A program made the translations under genes and the position numbers. From an uncultured Slackia sp. (GTDB taxonomy: Bacteria > Actinomycetota > Coriobacteriia > Coriobacteriales > Eggerthellaceae), in assembly GCF_959608125.1 (NCBI RefSeq), contig NZ_CAUHPG010000005.1, forward strand, positions 27,922 to 91,921: a stretch of 64,000 nucleotides of DNA, read 5' to 3'. Under the pieces are notes generated by a model. The model was not told the origin of the DNA. It worked only from the letters and a program-made list of their open reading frames with translations, and did not search any database. Position 1 is the first letter of the stretch. Each line of letters opens with the position of its first letter. Shown here one piece after another: positions 34,705-43,697 of the stretch.

Positions 34705-36543
34705 CTACTCCACGCCCAACGCGTCAGCTAGTTCGAGCCATTCGTCCTCGAGCTCTTCTTTCGCCGCACGCAAAGCATCCAATTCCGCCTGAAGCTCGCC
34801 CAGACGCACGAAATCAGTGGGGTCGGCCGCATCCATCTCGGCCTGTTTGTCCTCTACCCTTTTCGCGGCGGTGCCCATCTTCTTGTTCAGGCTGGCCAGA
34901 CGTTTTTTCATATCGCGCAGCTCGGCATTGCTCAGCATCGGAGAGGTACCGGCCGCCGGGGCCGCCGTCTGCGGCGCATCAGCCGCGCCGCCCTGGCCCG
35001 TCACATCGGCGAACGTGCGGCCCGAACCCGATGCGGCATCACGTTCGGCCAAAAGCTCGAGATATTCGTCCACGCCGCGCGGGCAATGGCGAACCTTGCC
35101 GTCGATGAGCGCGTATTGGTCGTCGGTCACGCGCTCCATCAAATAGCGGTCATGCGTCACCATGACAAGCGTTCCCGCCCAGGTGTCCAGCAAGTCTTCC
35201 AAAACGGCGAGCATATCGGTATCGAGGTCGTTTCCAGGCTCGTCGAGAATCAACACATTGGGCTCGTCGAGCAAGATCAGCAGCAGCTGGAGCCTGCGCT
35301 TCTGACCGCCTGACAAATCGCAGATTCGGGTGTAGAGATGCCTCGAAGAAAAGCCGAGACGCTCGAGCAGCTTGGCGGGCGTGGTCTCTTTCCCGTCGAC
35401 CACGACGCGGGTGCGATAGCGCGACAGCACCTCGGTCACACGGTATTTGCTCATTTCCTCAAGTTCGTCCAAGCGCTGAGACAGCACGGCGAATTTCACC
35501 GTCTTGCCGATTTTCACGAATCCCGAGTCCGGCTTGATGGCGCCCTGCACGATTTTGAGGAGCGTAGTCTTGCCCGCGCCGTTCTCACCCAGGATGCCCA
35601 CGCGGTCGCCGGGGCCCACGGTCCAGTCCACGTTGTCGAGCACCGTCTTGTCTCCGAAGCGCTCCGTCACGCGCGTCAGCGACACGCACTGCTTGCCCAA
35701 ACGCTGCATGGCCATTGCACGAAGCTCGAGCGTGTTACGCACGGGAGGTTCACCCGCGATAAGCTCCTGGGCAAGCGCCATATGGAACTTCGGCTTCGTC
35801 GAACGCGCGCGGGCGCCGCGGGAAAGCCATGCGAGTTCCTTGCGCATGAGATTCTTGCGCTTCTGCTCGGTCACCTGCGCCACGCGATCACGCTCGACGC
35901 GCTGCAGAACGTATGCCGAATACCCGCCCTCGAACGGGTCGACCGCGCCGTCATGCACTTCCCACATGGCATTGGCGACCTCGTCGAGAAACCAACGGTC
36001 GTGAGTCACCGTGAGCAGCGCGCCCGTTCCCTTGGGCCAGCGCCTGTTCAAATACGATGCCAGCCAGGCGATGGCGTGCATGTCCAAATGGTTCGTCGGC
36101 TCGTCGAGCATCAGAACGTCCCAGTCGCCGATCAAAAGACGCGTCAGGTCGACGCGGCGGCGCTGGCCGCCCGAAAGCGTGCCCACCTGCGCCTGCCAAT
36201 CGATGTCGGCGATCAGCGCCGCGATCACCTCGCGCACACGCGCGTCTCCCGCCCATACGTATTCGGGCGTGTCGCCCACCACGGCGCGCTCCACCGTAGC
36301 CTCGTCATCGAGCGAATCGCGCTGGGCGAGCATGCCGATGCGCAAACCGCGCGTGCGGCGCACCAGGCCGTCTTCGGGCTCCACCGTGCCCGCAAGCACG
36401 CCGAGCAGCGTCGATTTGCCGTCGCCGTTTTGCCCCACGATACCGATGCGGTCGCCCTCGTGCACGCCGAGCGTCACGTTGTCGAGAACCTTCTTCGTCG
36501 GATATTCAAGATGGACGCCTTCGCATCCGAACAGAAATGCCAC
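34705..36543 (-). CDS. ABC-F ATPase, Uup-like
   Basis: A 612-aa protein with tandem ABC domains (GQNGDGKST, LSGGQRRRVDL, LMLDEPTNHLD; GENGAGKTT, LSGGQKRRLQL, LILDEPGNDLD) and a C-terminal coiled coil (MKKRLASLNKKMGTAAKRVE). This is the architecture of Uup, which binds branched DNA and ribosomes. The start is a GTG. NBD2 has Gly and Asp in the DEPGNDLD box, typical for the Uup branch. Separate from and only distantly related to the adjacent plus-strand ABC-F gene. Confidence 0.9.
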   Translation of the reverse strand: MAFLFGCEGVHLEYPTKKVLDNVTLGVHEGDRIGIVGQNGDGKSTLLGVLAGTVEPEDGLVRRTRGLRIGMLAQRDSLDDEATVERAVVGDTPEYVWAGDARVREVIAALIADIDWQAQVGTLSGGQRRRVDLTRLLIGDWDVLMLDEPTNHLDMHAIAWLASYLNRRWPKGTGALLTVTHDRWFLDEVANAMWEVHDGAVDPFEGGYSAYVLQRVERDRVAQVTEQKRKNLMRKELAWLSRGARARSTKPKFHMALAQELIAGEPPVRNTLELRAMAMQRLGKQCVSLTRVTERFGDKTVLDNVDWTVGPGDRVGILGENGAGKTTLLKIVQGAIKPDSGFVKIGKTVKFAVLSQRLDELEEMSKYRVTEVLSRYRTRVVVDGKETTPAKLLERLGFSSRHLYTRICDLSGGQKRRLQLLLILLDEPNVLILDEPGNDLDTDMLAVLEDLLDTWAGTLVMVTHDRYLMERVTDDQYALIDGKVRHCPRGVDEYLELLAERDAASGSGRTFADVTGQGGAADAPQTAAPAAGTSPMLSNAELRDMKKRLASLNKKMGTAAKRVEDKQAEMDAADPTDFVRLGELQAELDALRAAKEELEDEWLELADALGVE

Positions 36544-36679
36544 GCGCTTCGCCGACCTTCCCTATCGCCTGTGTGTCCGCGCCATTCTATCAGGCGGCAC
36601 GGGCAACGCCGCGCATGAAGCGCATCCTGCATGCGAAAACCGGCCACGCTTTGATTTCCAACCAAAACCGGCCGCGCGC

Positions 36680-37636
36680 CTAGCGCTTTTTCAACGACTC
36701 GGTCAGCGCATCAAGCGTGGAATCGCTGAAGCCTTCGCTGTAGGCGCTCGGAATAACCACGGTGCCTCCAGTGTTTTTCACGCTCTCGTACAGCAGATGC
36801 ATCGTGCGCAGGCGCAGGGCAACTTCGTTTTCCTTATATTGGTCGGCCGCCTCCACGAGCATGGACGAGATGTCCTTTTCCACTTCGGCGAGCACCATGC
36901 GGGCGTTTTTCTCGCGCTCCGCCTGCGCTTCGGCGCTCATGACCTCCTGCAAGCTTTCGGGAATCACGATATCCCGAATCTCAACGGAAAGAACGGTGAT
37001 GCCCCATTGACTCGTCTTGTCTTCAATGACTTCCTGAAGCTCCTCGTCGAGCTGGTTGCGGCGCACCGCCACCTCCGAAGCGCTGGCGCGGCCGATCGCG
37101 TCGCGCAGCGCCGTCTGGGCGGCAAGATTGACTGAGTTGTAGTAGTTCTCAACCTCGAGCGCCGCCTTTTCGGCATCCCACACCATCCAAAACAGCACCG
37201 CGTCCACGTTGATGGGAACAAGGTCGCTCGTCAGCGTGGCCTCGGCGCCGAAGCCGGTCACCATGACGCGCTGATCGGCGGAAAGCGCAATCTGGTCGAT
37301 GAACGGGATCGTAAAATACAGCCCCGGGCCTTTGGTGCGGCTGAACTTGCCCAGGCGCAGCACGACCACCTTTTCCCACTGCATGGCGATGTGGATCGAC
37401 ATCACGGCAAGCACCGCCACGACCAACGCCGCCAGAAACACCCATACCACCGGCTCGCCCACAAGGGCCACGCCGATAAGCGACGTCGCACAGAACGCAA
37501 CCACGAACACGAACGCCGAAAACGCCATAGCGCCGTTTTGCGACGTCCTACGGTCGCTGCGCGAATTGTATTTCTCGATAGGCGCCGCCCTGTGCTCACG
37601 TGCGAAAGGCGAACGAGGCCTCTTCTCTTCTTTCAC
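36680..37636 (-). CDS. Slipin / stomatin-like SPFH membrane protein
   Basis: A 318-aa membrane scaffold protein. A basic N-terminal tail of about 36 residues precedes two adjacent hydrophobic segments (about 38-60 and 64-84), then the SPFH domain: VVLRLGKFSRTKGPGLYFTI, IDQIALSADQRVMVTGF, DAIGRASASEVAVRRNQ. It ends in a helical tail with SLQEVMSAEAQAEREKNARM. GTG start with AGGAGAGGG. It is 12 bp downstream of the gntR gene and in the same transcript. SPFH proteins organise membrane microdomains; the partner here is unknown. Confidence 0.9.
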   Translation of the reverse strand: MKEEKRPRSPFAREHRAAPIEKYNSRSDRRTSQNGAMAFSAFVFVVAFCATSLIGVALVGEPVVWVFLAALVVAVLAVMSIHIAMQWEKVVVLRLGKFSRTKGPGLYFTIPFIDQIALSADQRVMVTGFGAEATLTSDLVPINVDAVLFWMVWDAEKAALEVENYYNSVNLAAQTALRDAIGRASASEVAVRRNQLDEELQEVIEDKTSQWGITVLSVEIRDIVIPESLQEVMSAEAQAEREKNARMVLAEVEKDISSMLVEAADQYKENEVALRLRTMHLLYESVKNTGGTVVIPSAYSEGFSDSTLDALTESLKKR

Positions 37637-37648
37637 GCCAACCCTCTC

Positions 37649-38050
37649 CTAGCGCAATCGCGTTTTCATTTCCTTTTTGATTTCGTGCGTGATGTCGATC
37701 ATACGCAACTGGACCTCGTCAAGCGACATGCCCATGGAAAGGCAGCGCCTGATGGCATCCTCCAAAACGGTATCGACCGCCGAGGTCATTTCACCATGAA
37801 GGGCCTCGGGTGTTTCACGCACGAACACACCGCGTCCGCGAATCGATTTCACATAGCCCGAATGCTCCAGATCGACATAGGCCTTGCTGACCGTGTTGTA
37901 GTTGATAGAAAGATCGGCCGCCAGGCTTCGCACGCTCGGAAGCTGCTCGCCCGGGCGGTAATACCCGATTTTGATAAGGTATATGAGCCTGTTGCGCAAC
38001 TGAAGCCATACGGGCAATCCGGAGGCTTCGTCGAGCCTGAATTCGGGCAT
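37649..38050 (-). CDS. GntR-family regulator, YtrA-like
   Basis: A 133-aa winged-helix repressor. LPVWLQLRNRLIYLIKIG precedes LPSVRSLAADLSINYNTVSK and the wing SIRGRGVFV. The short C-terminal tail without a ligand domain is characteristic of the YtrA subgroup. Start placed at MPEFRLDEASG; upstream in-frame Met codons 5 and 31 codons earlier are possible. Ribosome sites are weak for all. Most YtrA regulators control ABC transporters in the same operon; here the co-transcribed gene is a slipin. Confidence 0.88.
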   Translation of the reverse strand: MPEFRLDEASGLPVWLQLRNRLIYLIKIGYYRPGEQLPSVRSLAADLSINYNTVSKAYVDLEHSGYVKSIRGRGVFVRETPEALHGEMTSAVDTVLEDAIRRCLSMGMSLDEVQLRMIDITHEIKKEMKTRLR

Positions 38051-38161
38051 GTGCGTCGTTCCCATCGGTAGCGTTTGTCGAAGAAGGTCTGTTTGATTGT
38101 AGCGAAAGACGCCGCAAGCTGCAGACAAGGCGGGCTGATTCATGCATGCTTTGCGTCACGC

Positions 38162-39034
38162 TCAGTGCAGGCCCGCCGAGACGATGCAGATTCTCAGGGC
38201 AAGCCCGCCGAAAATACACAGCGCGTCGATGAGCGGAAGCGCGCGCTCGATGCGGCGAGCACGCAAGACGCTCTCGCCGATGAGCGGAACCGCAAGGCCG
38301 CACAGCACGACGCCCGCAGCGAACCACGAAAGCAACGGGTCATGCAGCAAAAGCGCGAACGACGCCGGCGCCTCGCCGCGCCCGAAAGCGGCCGTTGCAA
38401 GAAAGGCGGCCAATGCGAACGCCTCGACGATAAGCACGAAAACGTGAATCGCATGCATGCGGCCGATGTCGCGGCCGTACAGCCAACCGTCGCGCATGAA
38501 CGCCGAGACCAGCAGGCACGCCGATATTCCCATGGAAACCGCCGAGAGAACGAACAGGGCGGGCACGAGCCACGTGTCCCAAAACGCTACGGCATAAAGC
38601 CCCTGCAGGAAAAGCCCCGTATACGTCATGACGGCCACCGACAAAAACGCGCACAGCACCTCGGCGACGACCTTCGCCCGCGCGTCGAAGCGCGGCAGAT
38701 ACAGGCAGTTGACCGCCGAAAGAAACGACGCAACAGCCGCAAGCGCCGCCAAAACGAACGTGCCGAACGTCAGATACGTCTCGTTTGGCCTGAAGAAAAG
38801 CAAAACGAAGCGTTCGGGCCTTCCCAAATCGGCCAAAAGACACACCGCCCCGAGGCAGACCACGATCGCGCCCGCCACGAAACAGCGATTGCGAAACGTC
38901 CTGAAGGCGGCCGACTGGCGAAAGGTCCGGTTGGCGCGGGCATGGAAAACCAGGCTCCACAGAGAGGACACGAGCAGCATGCCCGCTCCGCATCCTCCCA
39001 AAAACAGATACATGATGATCAGCGGCCCGAACAC
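38162..39034 (-). CDS. NrfD/DmsC-type membrane anchor subunit
   Basis: A 290-aa integral membrane protein with eight predicted helices. It would anchor the molybdoenzyme and draw electrons from menaquinol. Start is a GTG (MFGPLIIMYLFLGG) because GAGGAGG lies just upstream; a longer frame lacks a site. Features: GGCGAGMLL at the first helix, DLGRPERFVLLFFRPNETYL (the NrfD signature with Arg and Pro) and an eight-helix profile. It is last in the dms-type operon, 71 bp after the chaperone gene. No heme-binding motif is seen. Confidence 0.88.
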   Translation of the reverse strand: MFGPLIIMYLFLGGCGAGMLLVSSLWSLVFHARANRTFRQSAAFRTFRNRCFVAGAIVVCLGAVCLLADLGRPERFVLLFFRPNETYLTFGTFVLAALAAVASFLSAVNCLYLPRFDARAKVVAEVLCAFLSVAVMTYTGLFLQGLYAVAFWDTWLVPALFVLSAVSMGISACLLVSAFMRDGWLYGRDIGRMHAIHVFVLIVEAFALAAFLATAAFGRGEAPASFALLLHDPLLSWFAAGVVLCGLAVPLIGESVLRARRIERALPLIDALCIFGGLALRICIVSAGLH

Positions 39035-39105
39035 ATCGCCCTCCTCTCTTGGCCCAAGGCGCGTACGACCCAATCCGGCACGACGACGCCGCACGCAGCC
39101 GCATG

Positions 39106-39807
39106 CTACGGGCGATTATACGAAAACGAGCCGTTTTCTTCGTTGAACGCGATGCCGAAGCGCGCGGCGCACGACCGCTCGAGCCCGAACACCAGCTCCC
39201 CGACCCCGCGGTAGTAATCGGTTTTCGCGTGCTGCCTCACCAAGAAACGCCAGGCCGAAACCCAGGGAAGTATATGCTGCACAAGGAAATCCTCGAAGGC
39301 TTTGAGGGCCTTGCGCGAAGCCTCTTCGTCCCCCGATTCCCCCAAACGCAGCGATTCGCGCACAAGATGGGCGCAAAACGCCAGCATGATGCCCAGGGCA
39401 TCGTCGGGCTCGCTCGCCTTGCGGTCGCTTTCCAGGCCCCATGCCCGATAGGCGGCGCGCGCGGAAAGCGTGCTTTGGCCGAACATAATCGAGTTCGGCT
39501 CCGTGTAATACGACTCGTTGATGGACGCCTCGGGAGCGCCCAGGCCGATGAACAGACGAAGCCACTCACGCTGCAGCGAGCCGACCGCCTCGTCGATGTC
39601 GCCCGCAGCACTCGCACACCATCGGCGCATCAGCGCCAATCCGTCCGCGACCGCCTCGTCGTCCTGCCCGAAAGGCGCGGCGGCGAACAGATCGTCGTCG
39701 ATGCACGATTCGATCCAGGCCCGGTCGGGCTCCACCTGAACCAAACGTGCGGCGAAATCGAAAGCAACGCCTGCCGAGGCAAGCTCTTCGGTGGAAAAGC
39801 GCGCCAT
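39106..39807 (-). CDS. TorD/DmsD-family molybdoenzyme chaperone
   Basis: A 233-aa all-helical cytoplasmic chaperone that binds the Tat signal of the catalytic subunit and helps cofactor insertion. The start MARFSTEEL is supported by GAGAGGGGGAC. Typical family features: LQREWLRLFIGLGAPEASIN followed by ESYY, DALGIMLAFCAHLV (matching the PDHxxxEL-like helix, here altered) and LPWVSAWRFLVRQHAKTDYY. Located within the dms-type operon between dmsB and the anchor gene, which supports dedication to the adjacent DmsA. Confidence 0.88.
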   Translation of the reverse strand: MARFSTEELASAGVAFDFAARLVQVEPDRAWIESCIDDDLFAAAPFGQDDEAVADGLALMRRWCASAAGDIDEAVGSLQREWLRLFIGLGAPEASINESYYTEPNSIMFGQSTLSARAAYRAWGLESDRKASEPDDALGIMLAFCAHLVRESLRLGESGDEEASRKALKAFEDFLVQHILPWVSAWRFLVRQHAKTDYYRGVGELVFGLERSCAARFGIAFNEENGSFSYNRP

Positions 39808-39873
39808 TTGTCCCCCTCTCCGTGCTCGGCATCTCGAAACAAGGCGGTTTCGAGAGAGCACCACGTAATACGC

Positions 39874-39899
39874 CGCAGGGCGGAATCATCCGCCCTGCG
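39874..39899. repeat. Strong hairpin between dmsB and torD
   Basis: Perfect 11-bp inverted repeat CGCAGGGCGGA/TCCGCCCTGCG with a 4-nt loop. On the operon (minus) strand no T run follows, so it is more likely an mRNA processing or stability element than a full terminator. Confidence 0.65.
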
Positions 39900-39948
39900 T
39901 CTTTCATTCTATCGCGCCGAACCGACGCGCGCGATGTGCGTCGGAAAG

Positions 39949-40575
39949 CTAGAGCTCTTCCGCAAGATTGACTGTAGAACCCGTTCCCGCGCCCGTTTTC
40001 TGAGCGGCGGGATGAGGCTTGATGATGAGGTTGGCGCCAGTGGTGTTTTCCGGCAACGGCTCGATTTCGACATCCCCTTCGCCGTATTTGGCAATGAGCT
40101 CGTCTTTGTCGCCCCAGTCAAGCGCACGCATCGGGCAAGAAGCAACACAGAACGGAACATGCCCCGACGACACTTCGTCAAGACACATATCGCATTTCGA
40201 TACGACACCCGTTTCCTCGATAAACGTAGGAGCCTCATAGGGGCATGCCGTGATGCACGCCTTGCATCCAATGCAAGCTTCCTGGTCTATCGAGACGATT
40301 CCGGTGTCTTCGTCCTTCGAAATAGCGCCCGTCGCACAATTTGCCATGCAGGCAGGCATGTCGCAATGATTGCACGACAAGGAAATCTTGTAGCCGAAAG
40401 CACCTTCGGGGACATAGCAGCCCGATGCATCGACGGACCAGGAGCCGCCCTGGTACTCCAGCACACGACGCCAAAGATTATCCGTCGGGAGCTTATGGTT
40501 CTCTTTGCAAACCACCTGACACGTCTTGCATCCCGTGCATTTGGAAGAATCGAAATAAAATGCATACTGAGTCAT
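39949..40575 (-). CDS. DmsB-type 4Fe-4S electron-transfer subunit
   Basis: A 208-aa ferredoxin-like subunit with four cysteine clusters: C13-x2-C16-x2-C19-x3-C (KCTGCKTCQVVC), CNHCDMPACMANC, ACIGCKACITACPY and CDMCLDEVSSG with a later Cys. It would carry electrons from the membrane anchor to the molybdopterin subunit. No signal peptide, consistent with export as a complex with Tat-targeted DmsA. It lies 12 bp after dmsA. Confidence 0.94.
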   Translation of the reverse strand: MTQYAFYFDSSKCTGCKTCQVVCKENHKLPTDNLWRRVLEYQGGSWSVDASGCYVPEGAFGYKISLSCNHCDMPACMANCATGAISKDEDTGIVSIDQEACIGCKACITACPYEAPTFIEETGVVSKCDMCLDEVSSGHVPFCVASCPMRALDWGDKDELIAKYGEGDVEIEPLPENTTGANLIIKPHPAAQKTGAGTGSTVNLAEEL

Positions 40576-40587
40576 AGGAGGCCTCCT

Positions 40588-43233
40588 CTATCCCTCGATG
40601 CCAACGGGCGTAACAACGGGACGGTTCTTGTCGGGCAAAAGCTCCAAGGGGCCGTCGTACTTTTCGACCTGCAAAATCGTTCCCGTCCACGCCTGGCAAC
40701 CACCGCCGGATGACTTCGGGGCCTGAAGGACGTTCGGGCATCCGCCCAAATCGATTCCCGTCTCTTCGTCAATCTGGAACCAGGCACCATCCTGCATGGC
40801 AACAGCACCAGGAACGATATTCGGAACAACCTTGGCAGGGCGCAAAACTTTTCCATGGGGGCTTGTCATCAAAACGATGTCTCCGTTCTTGATGCCGCGC
40901 GCCTCGGCGTCAACCGTGCTCATGAAGCATTCCTGCGGGAAAGCTTCGCGCAAGCTGACAACGTTGTCATTGACCGAATGCGCGCGCCTCAAAGAATGCG
41001 GCGTCCAAAGCAAGAGCGGGTATTCATCAGTACGTGCCCCAACGCCCTGCTCGGGGTCTCCCACCTGATAGATGCCAATAGGAGCAATGGTGGAGTAACC
41101 GACGGAATTGATCATCGCCGCAAGCGTTTCGCAATAAATCTCAAACTTGCCCGAAGCCGTGGCCAAAGGCGCGCCTGCAGGGTCGGCGATGAAAGCCGCA
41201 TAAGGCTCGGGAATAACCATCTCTTCCGAAAGCTCGGCCTTCAGGATGCCTTGCTCACGGAATTCCTGGAATGTGAATTTCCCTTCCTGAGGAGAGCCCT
41301 CCACACCGGGGAAATATGTATCGATTTCTTCCTGCGTAATCGTAAGCAGCGGCGAAGGCTGGAAGGTGGTACCGTCCATATACACCGCATCGCGCACGGT
41401 TGCGTATGTCCTCTCGGAATCAGTAAGCGAATTAACCACCTTGGGATCGACCCCGAGGCGCTTCGCCAGTTCTTCCGCAATCCAGCTTTCAGGCTTGGAT
41501 TCGTAAAGAGGATTCATGATTTGATCGAACCACAAAGCCGAGGAGGCATCGCCGGCAAACGCCTTGTTCGGTTTCTCCCAGAATGTGCAGCAGGGCAGCA
41601 ATACGTCGCAATACTGTCGCGTGGAATCGAAGAACGGGTTGCATCCCCACACGAAGTCCATGCCGCGCACCACCTCGATGCCCGTCATGGTATCCGGAAT
41701 CTGGTTCAGCGTGCTCATATGTCCGCCAAAGTAAGCGGCATGAATGTCGATCTTGCGCTTCCCCGTGGGCCAGCAGTCACGACCGTATTCGCCTGCCTTG
41801 ATGGAGCGCCACGTCTCGGAAGGCTCAAGATTCAGCCAACCTTCAGGATCTTCCATGGTCGCAAACACAGGAATGGGGTAATACATGTATACAGGAGCCC
41901 CTGCAGGCTGAAGAGGATTGACGGGATCCGCATCAACAGGGCAATACGAACCGGGATTGACACTGCTGCTCATGAAGTCCTTCATGCCAGACCAGCCGAA
42001 ATAATGCCCGGGCATACCAATTCCTCCATGCATAAGCGCCATGGTATAGAAACTTTGAACGAATTGTTCGCCCGCAGGAATCTTCGAAGTAGACTGGGAG
42101 GAGAAGAAATCGACCTTGTCAACCGAGGCGATTTCGGTCGCAAGCTCACGAATCTTCGCAGCGGGAACGCCGCAAATCTTCTCGGCCCATTCGGGCGTTT
42201 TCGGAACCATATCGTATCCCGTGCCCATGACATAGTCTTTCCAGGATGCGTTGGCGGGAGCCCCTTCGGGCATGTGGTCCCCGTCAAAACCCACGCAATA
42301 CGTATCAAGGAATTCCTGGTCATAGGTTCCAGCAGCAATCCATTCATGGCAAATGGCAATAACGAGAGCCGTGTCGGTGCCGGGAATAATGGGAATCCAT
42401 TCATCGGCAACCACCTGGGCAGTCTGATTCAACCATGGGTCTATGACAATGACCTTCGCACCGCGTTCGCGACACTGCTGCAAATACCACGTATGATTGC
42501 CAGCCTTGTTGGCCGCCCAATTGCAGCCAAACATGACATGCAAATCACTCGAAAGCATCTGAATATGGTGCGGGGTATTCGTCATGGCGAAACCGCCGAG
42601 CATGTGGGTGTCCGCCACGGACCAAGAACCGAACGAGACAGTTCCCGCCTCAGCATGAACCGAACCGCCAAGAGCGTTCAAGAGGCAGACATTCTGGTCG
42701 TAATAACCGTCTCCGATATTGGACGAGGCCCCGCAAAGAATGCCCTTCGGGCCGTATTGATCGAGCATGCGCTTGATGCCATCGGCAACCAGATCAAGCG
42801 CTTCGTCCCATTCCATACGTTCCCATTCGTCCTTGCCTCGCAAGTCTCCATGAGGATCGTCAAGGCTGAAGTTCTTGCGCTTCATGGGATATTTAATACG
42901 CGCAGGAGAAAGCACCTCGCTCATCTTGGCGCGACCACGAAGGCACGAACGACGCTGAGGCATCGCATACGAATCGATCTCGGACTCATCGCTCCTCGTT
43001 TTCAGGGGAACTCCGTCTTCAACATAGACTTTATTAAGACAACGAGACGAACCGCAGCTGCAGTTGTTGTAGCAGGGAGCATTGAGCCATGCGCCCGACT
43101 CAGCAGCACCCGCACCCGTCTCTTCCTGAGCTTCATTCTTTGGAGCGCAGGCACTCAACCCGACAAGCGATGCGGTTCCCGCCGTCGCCGCTCCCCACTT
43201 CACGAAATTTCGCCGAGTCAACATGGCGTCCAT
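40588..43233 (-). CDS. Tat-exported molybdopterin oxidoreductase, DmsA family
   Basis: An 881-aa catalytic subunit of a DMSO-reductase-type enzyme. The Tat signal TRRNFVKWGAATAG has twin Arg7-Arg8. An N-terminal 4Fe-4S motif (CYNNCSCGSSRC, then SCLRGRAKMS) is followed by RIKYPMKRKNFS, the FGCNWAANKAGNH cofactor region, GTDTALVIAI, and the C-terminal LLLWTPHSLRRAHS dinucleotide-binding segment. The probable Mo ligand lies in GTVSFGSWSVAD, a Ser-type environment as in DmsA, though this needs alignment. The acceptor may be an S-oxide, N-oxide or another organic compound. The gene is visibly less GC-rich than its neighbours. Confidence 0.92.
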   Translation of the reverse strand: MDAMLTRRNFVKWGAATAGTASLVGLSACAPKNEAQEETGAGAAESGAWLNAPCYNNCSCGSSRCLNKVYVEDGVPLKTRSDESEIDSYAMPQRRSCLRGRAKMSEVLSPARIKYPMKRKNFSLDDPHGDLRGKDEWERMEWDEALDLVADGIKRMLDQYGPKGILCGASSNIGDGYYDQNVCLLNALGGSVHAEAGTVSFGSWSVADTHMLGGFAMTNTPHHIQMLSSDLHVMFGCNWAANKAGNHTWYLQQCRERGAKVIVIDPWLNQTAQVVADEWIPIIPGTDTALVIAICHEWIAAGTYDQEFLDTYCVGFDGDHMPEGAPANASWKDYVMGTGYDMVPKTPEWAEKICGVPAAKIRELATEIASVDKVDFFSSQSTSKIPAGEQFVQSFYTMALMHGGIGMPGHYFGWSGMKDFMSSSVNPGSYCPVDADPVNPLQPAGAPVYMYYPIPVFATMEDPEGWLNLEPSETWRSIKAGEYGRDCWPTGKRKIDIHAAYFGGHMSTLNQIPDTMTGIEVVRGMDFVWGCNPFFDSTRQYCDVLLPCCTFWEKPNKAFAGDASSALWFDQIMNPLYESKPESWIAEELAKRLGVDPKVVNSLTDSERTYATVRDAVYMDGTTFQPSPLLTITQEEIDTYFPGVEGSPQEGKFTFQEFREQGILKAELSEEMVIPEPYAAFIADPAGAPLATASGKFEIYCETLAAMINSVGYSTIAPIGIYQVGDPEQGVGARTDEYPLLLWTPHSLRRAHSVNDNVVSLREAFPQECFMSTVDAEARGIKNGDIVLMTSPHGKVLRPAKVVPNIVPGAVAMQDGAWFQIDEETGIDLGGCPNVLQAPKSSGGGCQAWTGTILQVEKYDGPLELLPDKNRPVVTPVGIEG

Positions 43234-43292
43234 AGTTTCCCCTTCCCCCTATCCAAGCGGTTCGAATCAAAGCAAATTCATTCGAACCATCG

Positions 43293-43335
43293 ATAAAACT
43301 GTCCTATCTGCCTTAGTTAGATAGGACAGTTTTAT
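43293..43335. repeat. 17-bp perfect inverted repeat upstream of dmsA
   Basis: ATAAAACTGTCCTATCT, a 9-nt spacer, then its exact reverse complement. It begins at the predicted dmsA transcription start and ends 60 bp before the dmsA ATG, so it is either a 5'-UTR stem-loop or a two-site operator. Confidence 0.85.
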
Positions 43336-43342
43336 AATGGAT

Positions 43343-43371
43343 ATTCTATCCATGTTTTCTCCATAAAGCAA
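43343..43371 (-). promoter_or_regulatory. Putative dmsA operon promoter
   Basis: Minus-strand TTGCTT (43366-43371), a 17-bp spacer and TAGAAT (43343-43348). The -10 sits inside a second palindrome, ATGGATA-TTC-TATCCAT (43337-43353). Expected start near 43336. Confidence 0.55.
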
Positions 43372-43423
43372 TTTCATTTGCGTAAATTAAGGCTAATGGC
43401 AGTAGCTCTATTTCTCCAATCTG

Positions 43424-43436
43424 TACTATGATAGTA
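43424..43436. repeat. Third palindrome in dmsA upstream region
   Basis: TACTA-TGA-TAGTA, about 55 bp upstream of the predicted -35. Position would suit an activator site. Confidence 0.4.
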
Positions 43437-43697
43437 TGACAGTTAATTGAATGGATATATCGATACAGCCTATGCAATCCCGCGCATACGGCGCTTCATG
43501 CTCGACAGAAACGCCGTGCGTCACGCGGCCTAGCAGAACAAAGCAGCCCCTCCCGGAAAACGCAGCTTTCACGAGTTGCGTTTTCTTTTCTGCGACATAC
43601 CAGCCGTTTCGTCACCGAATCGGCATCGTTGCGTCATCCCGGCGCAAGGTGCATCGTGCATACTGAGACCAACAAGCCGGCGCGGGAAGGAGGAGCC

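Larger units (their letters stand above)
43234..43697. other. 464-bp AT-rich intergenic region
   Basis: Divergent spacer between dmsA and the GT51 gene. The left 220 bp are AT-rich and contain three palindromes and a promoter. The right part is GC-rich and shows no supported gene; a 71-codon plus-strand frame at 43451-43666 lacks a ribosome site. Confidence 0.6.

Noticed and set aside
36636..36673. Direct repeat AAAACCGGCC twice
   Set aside because: Two short copies between genes, no array, likely chance or weak terminator remnants.
40855..43296. 813-codon plus-strand frame over dmsA
   Set aside because: Antisense to the well-supported molybdoenzyme; no start signals or motifs.
43451..43666. 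71-codon frame in the dmsA-GT51 spacer
   Set aside because: No Shine-Dalgarno, not protein-like, overlaps promoter region.
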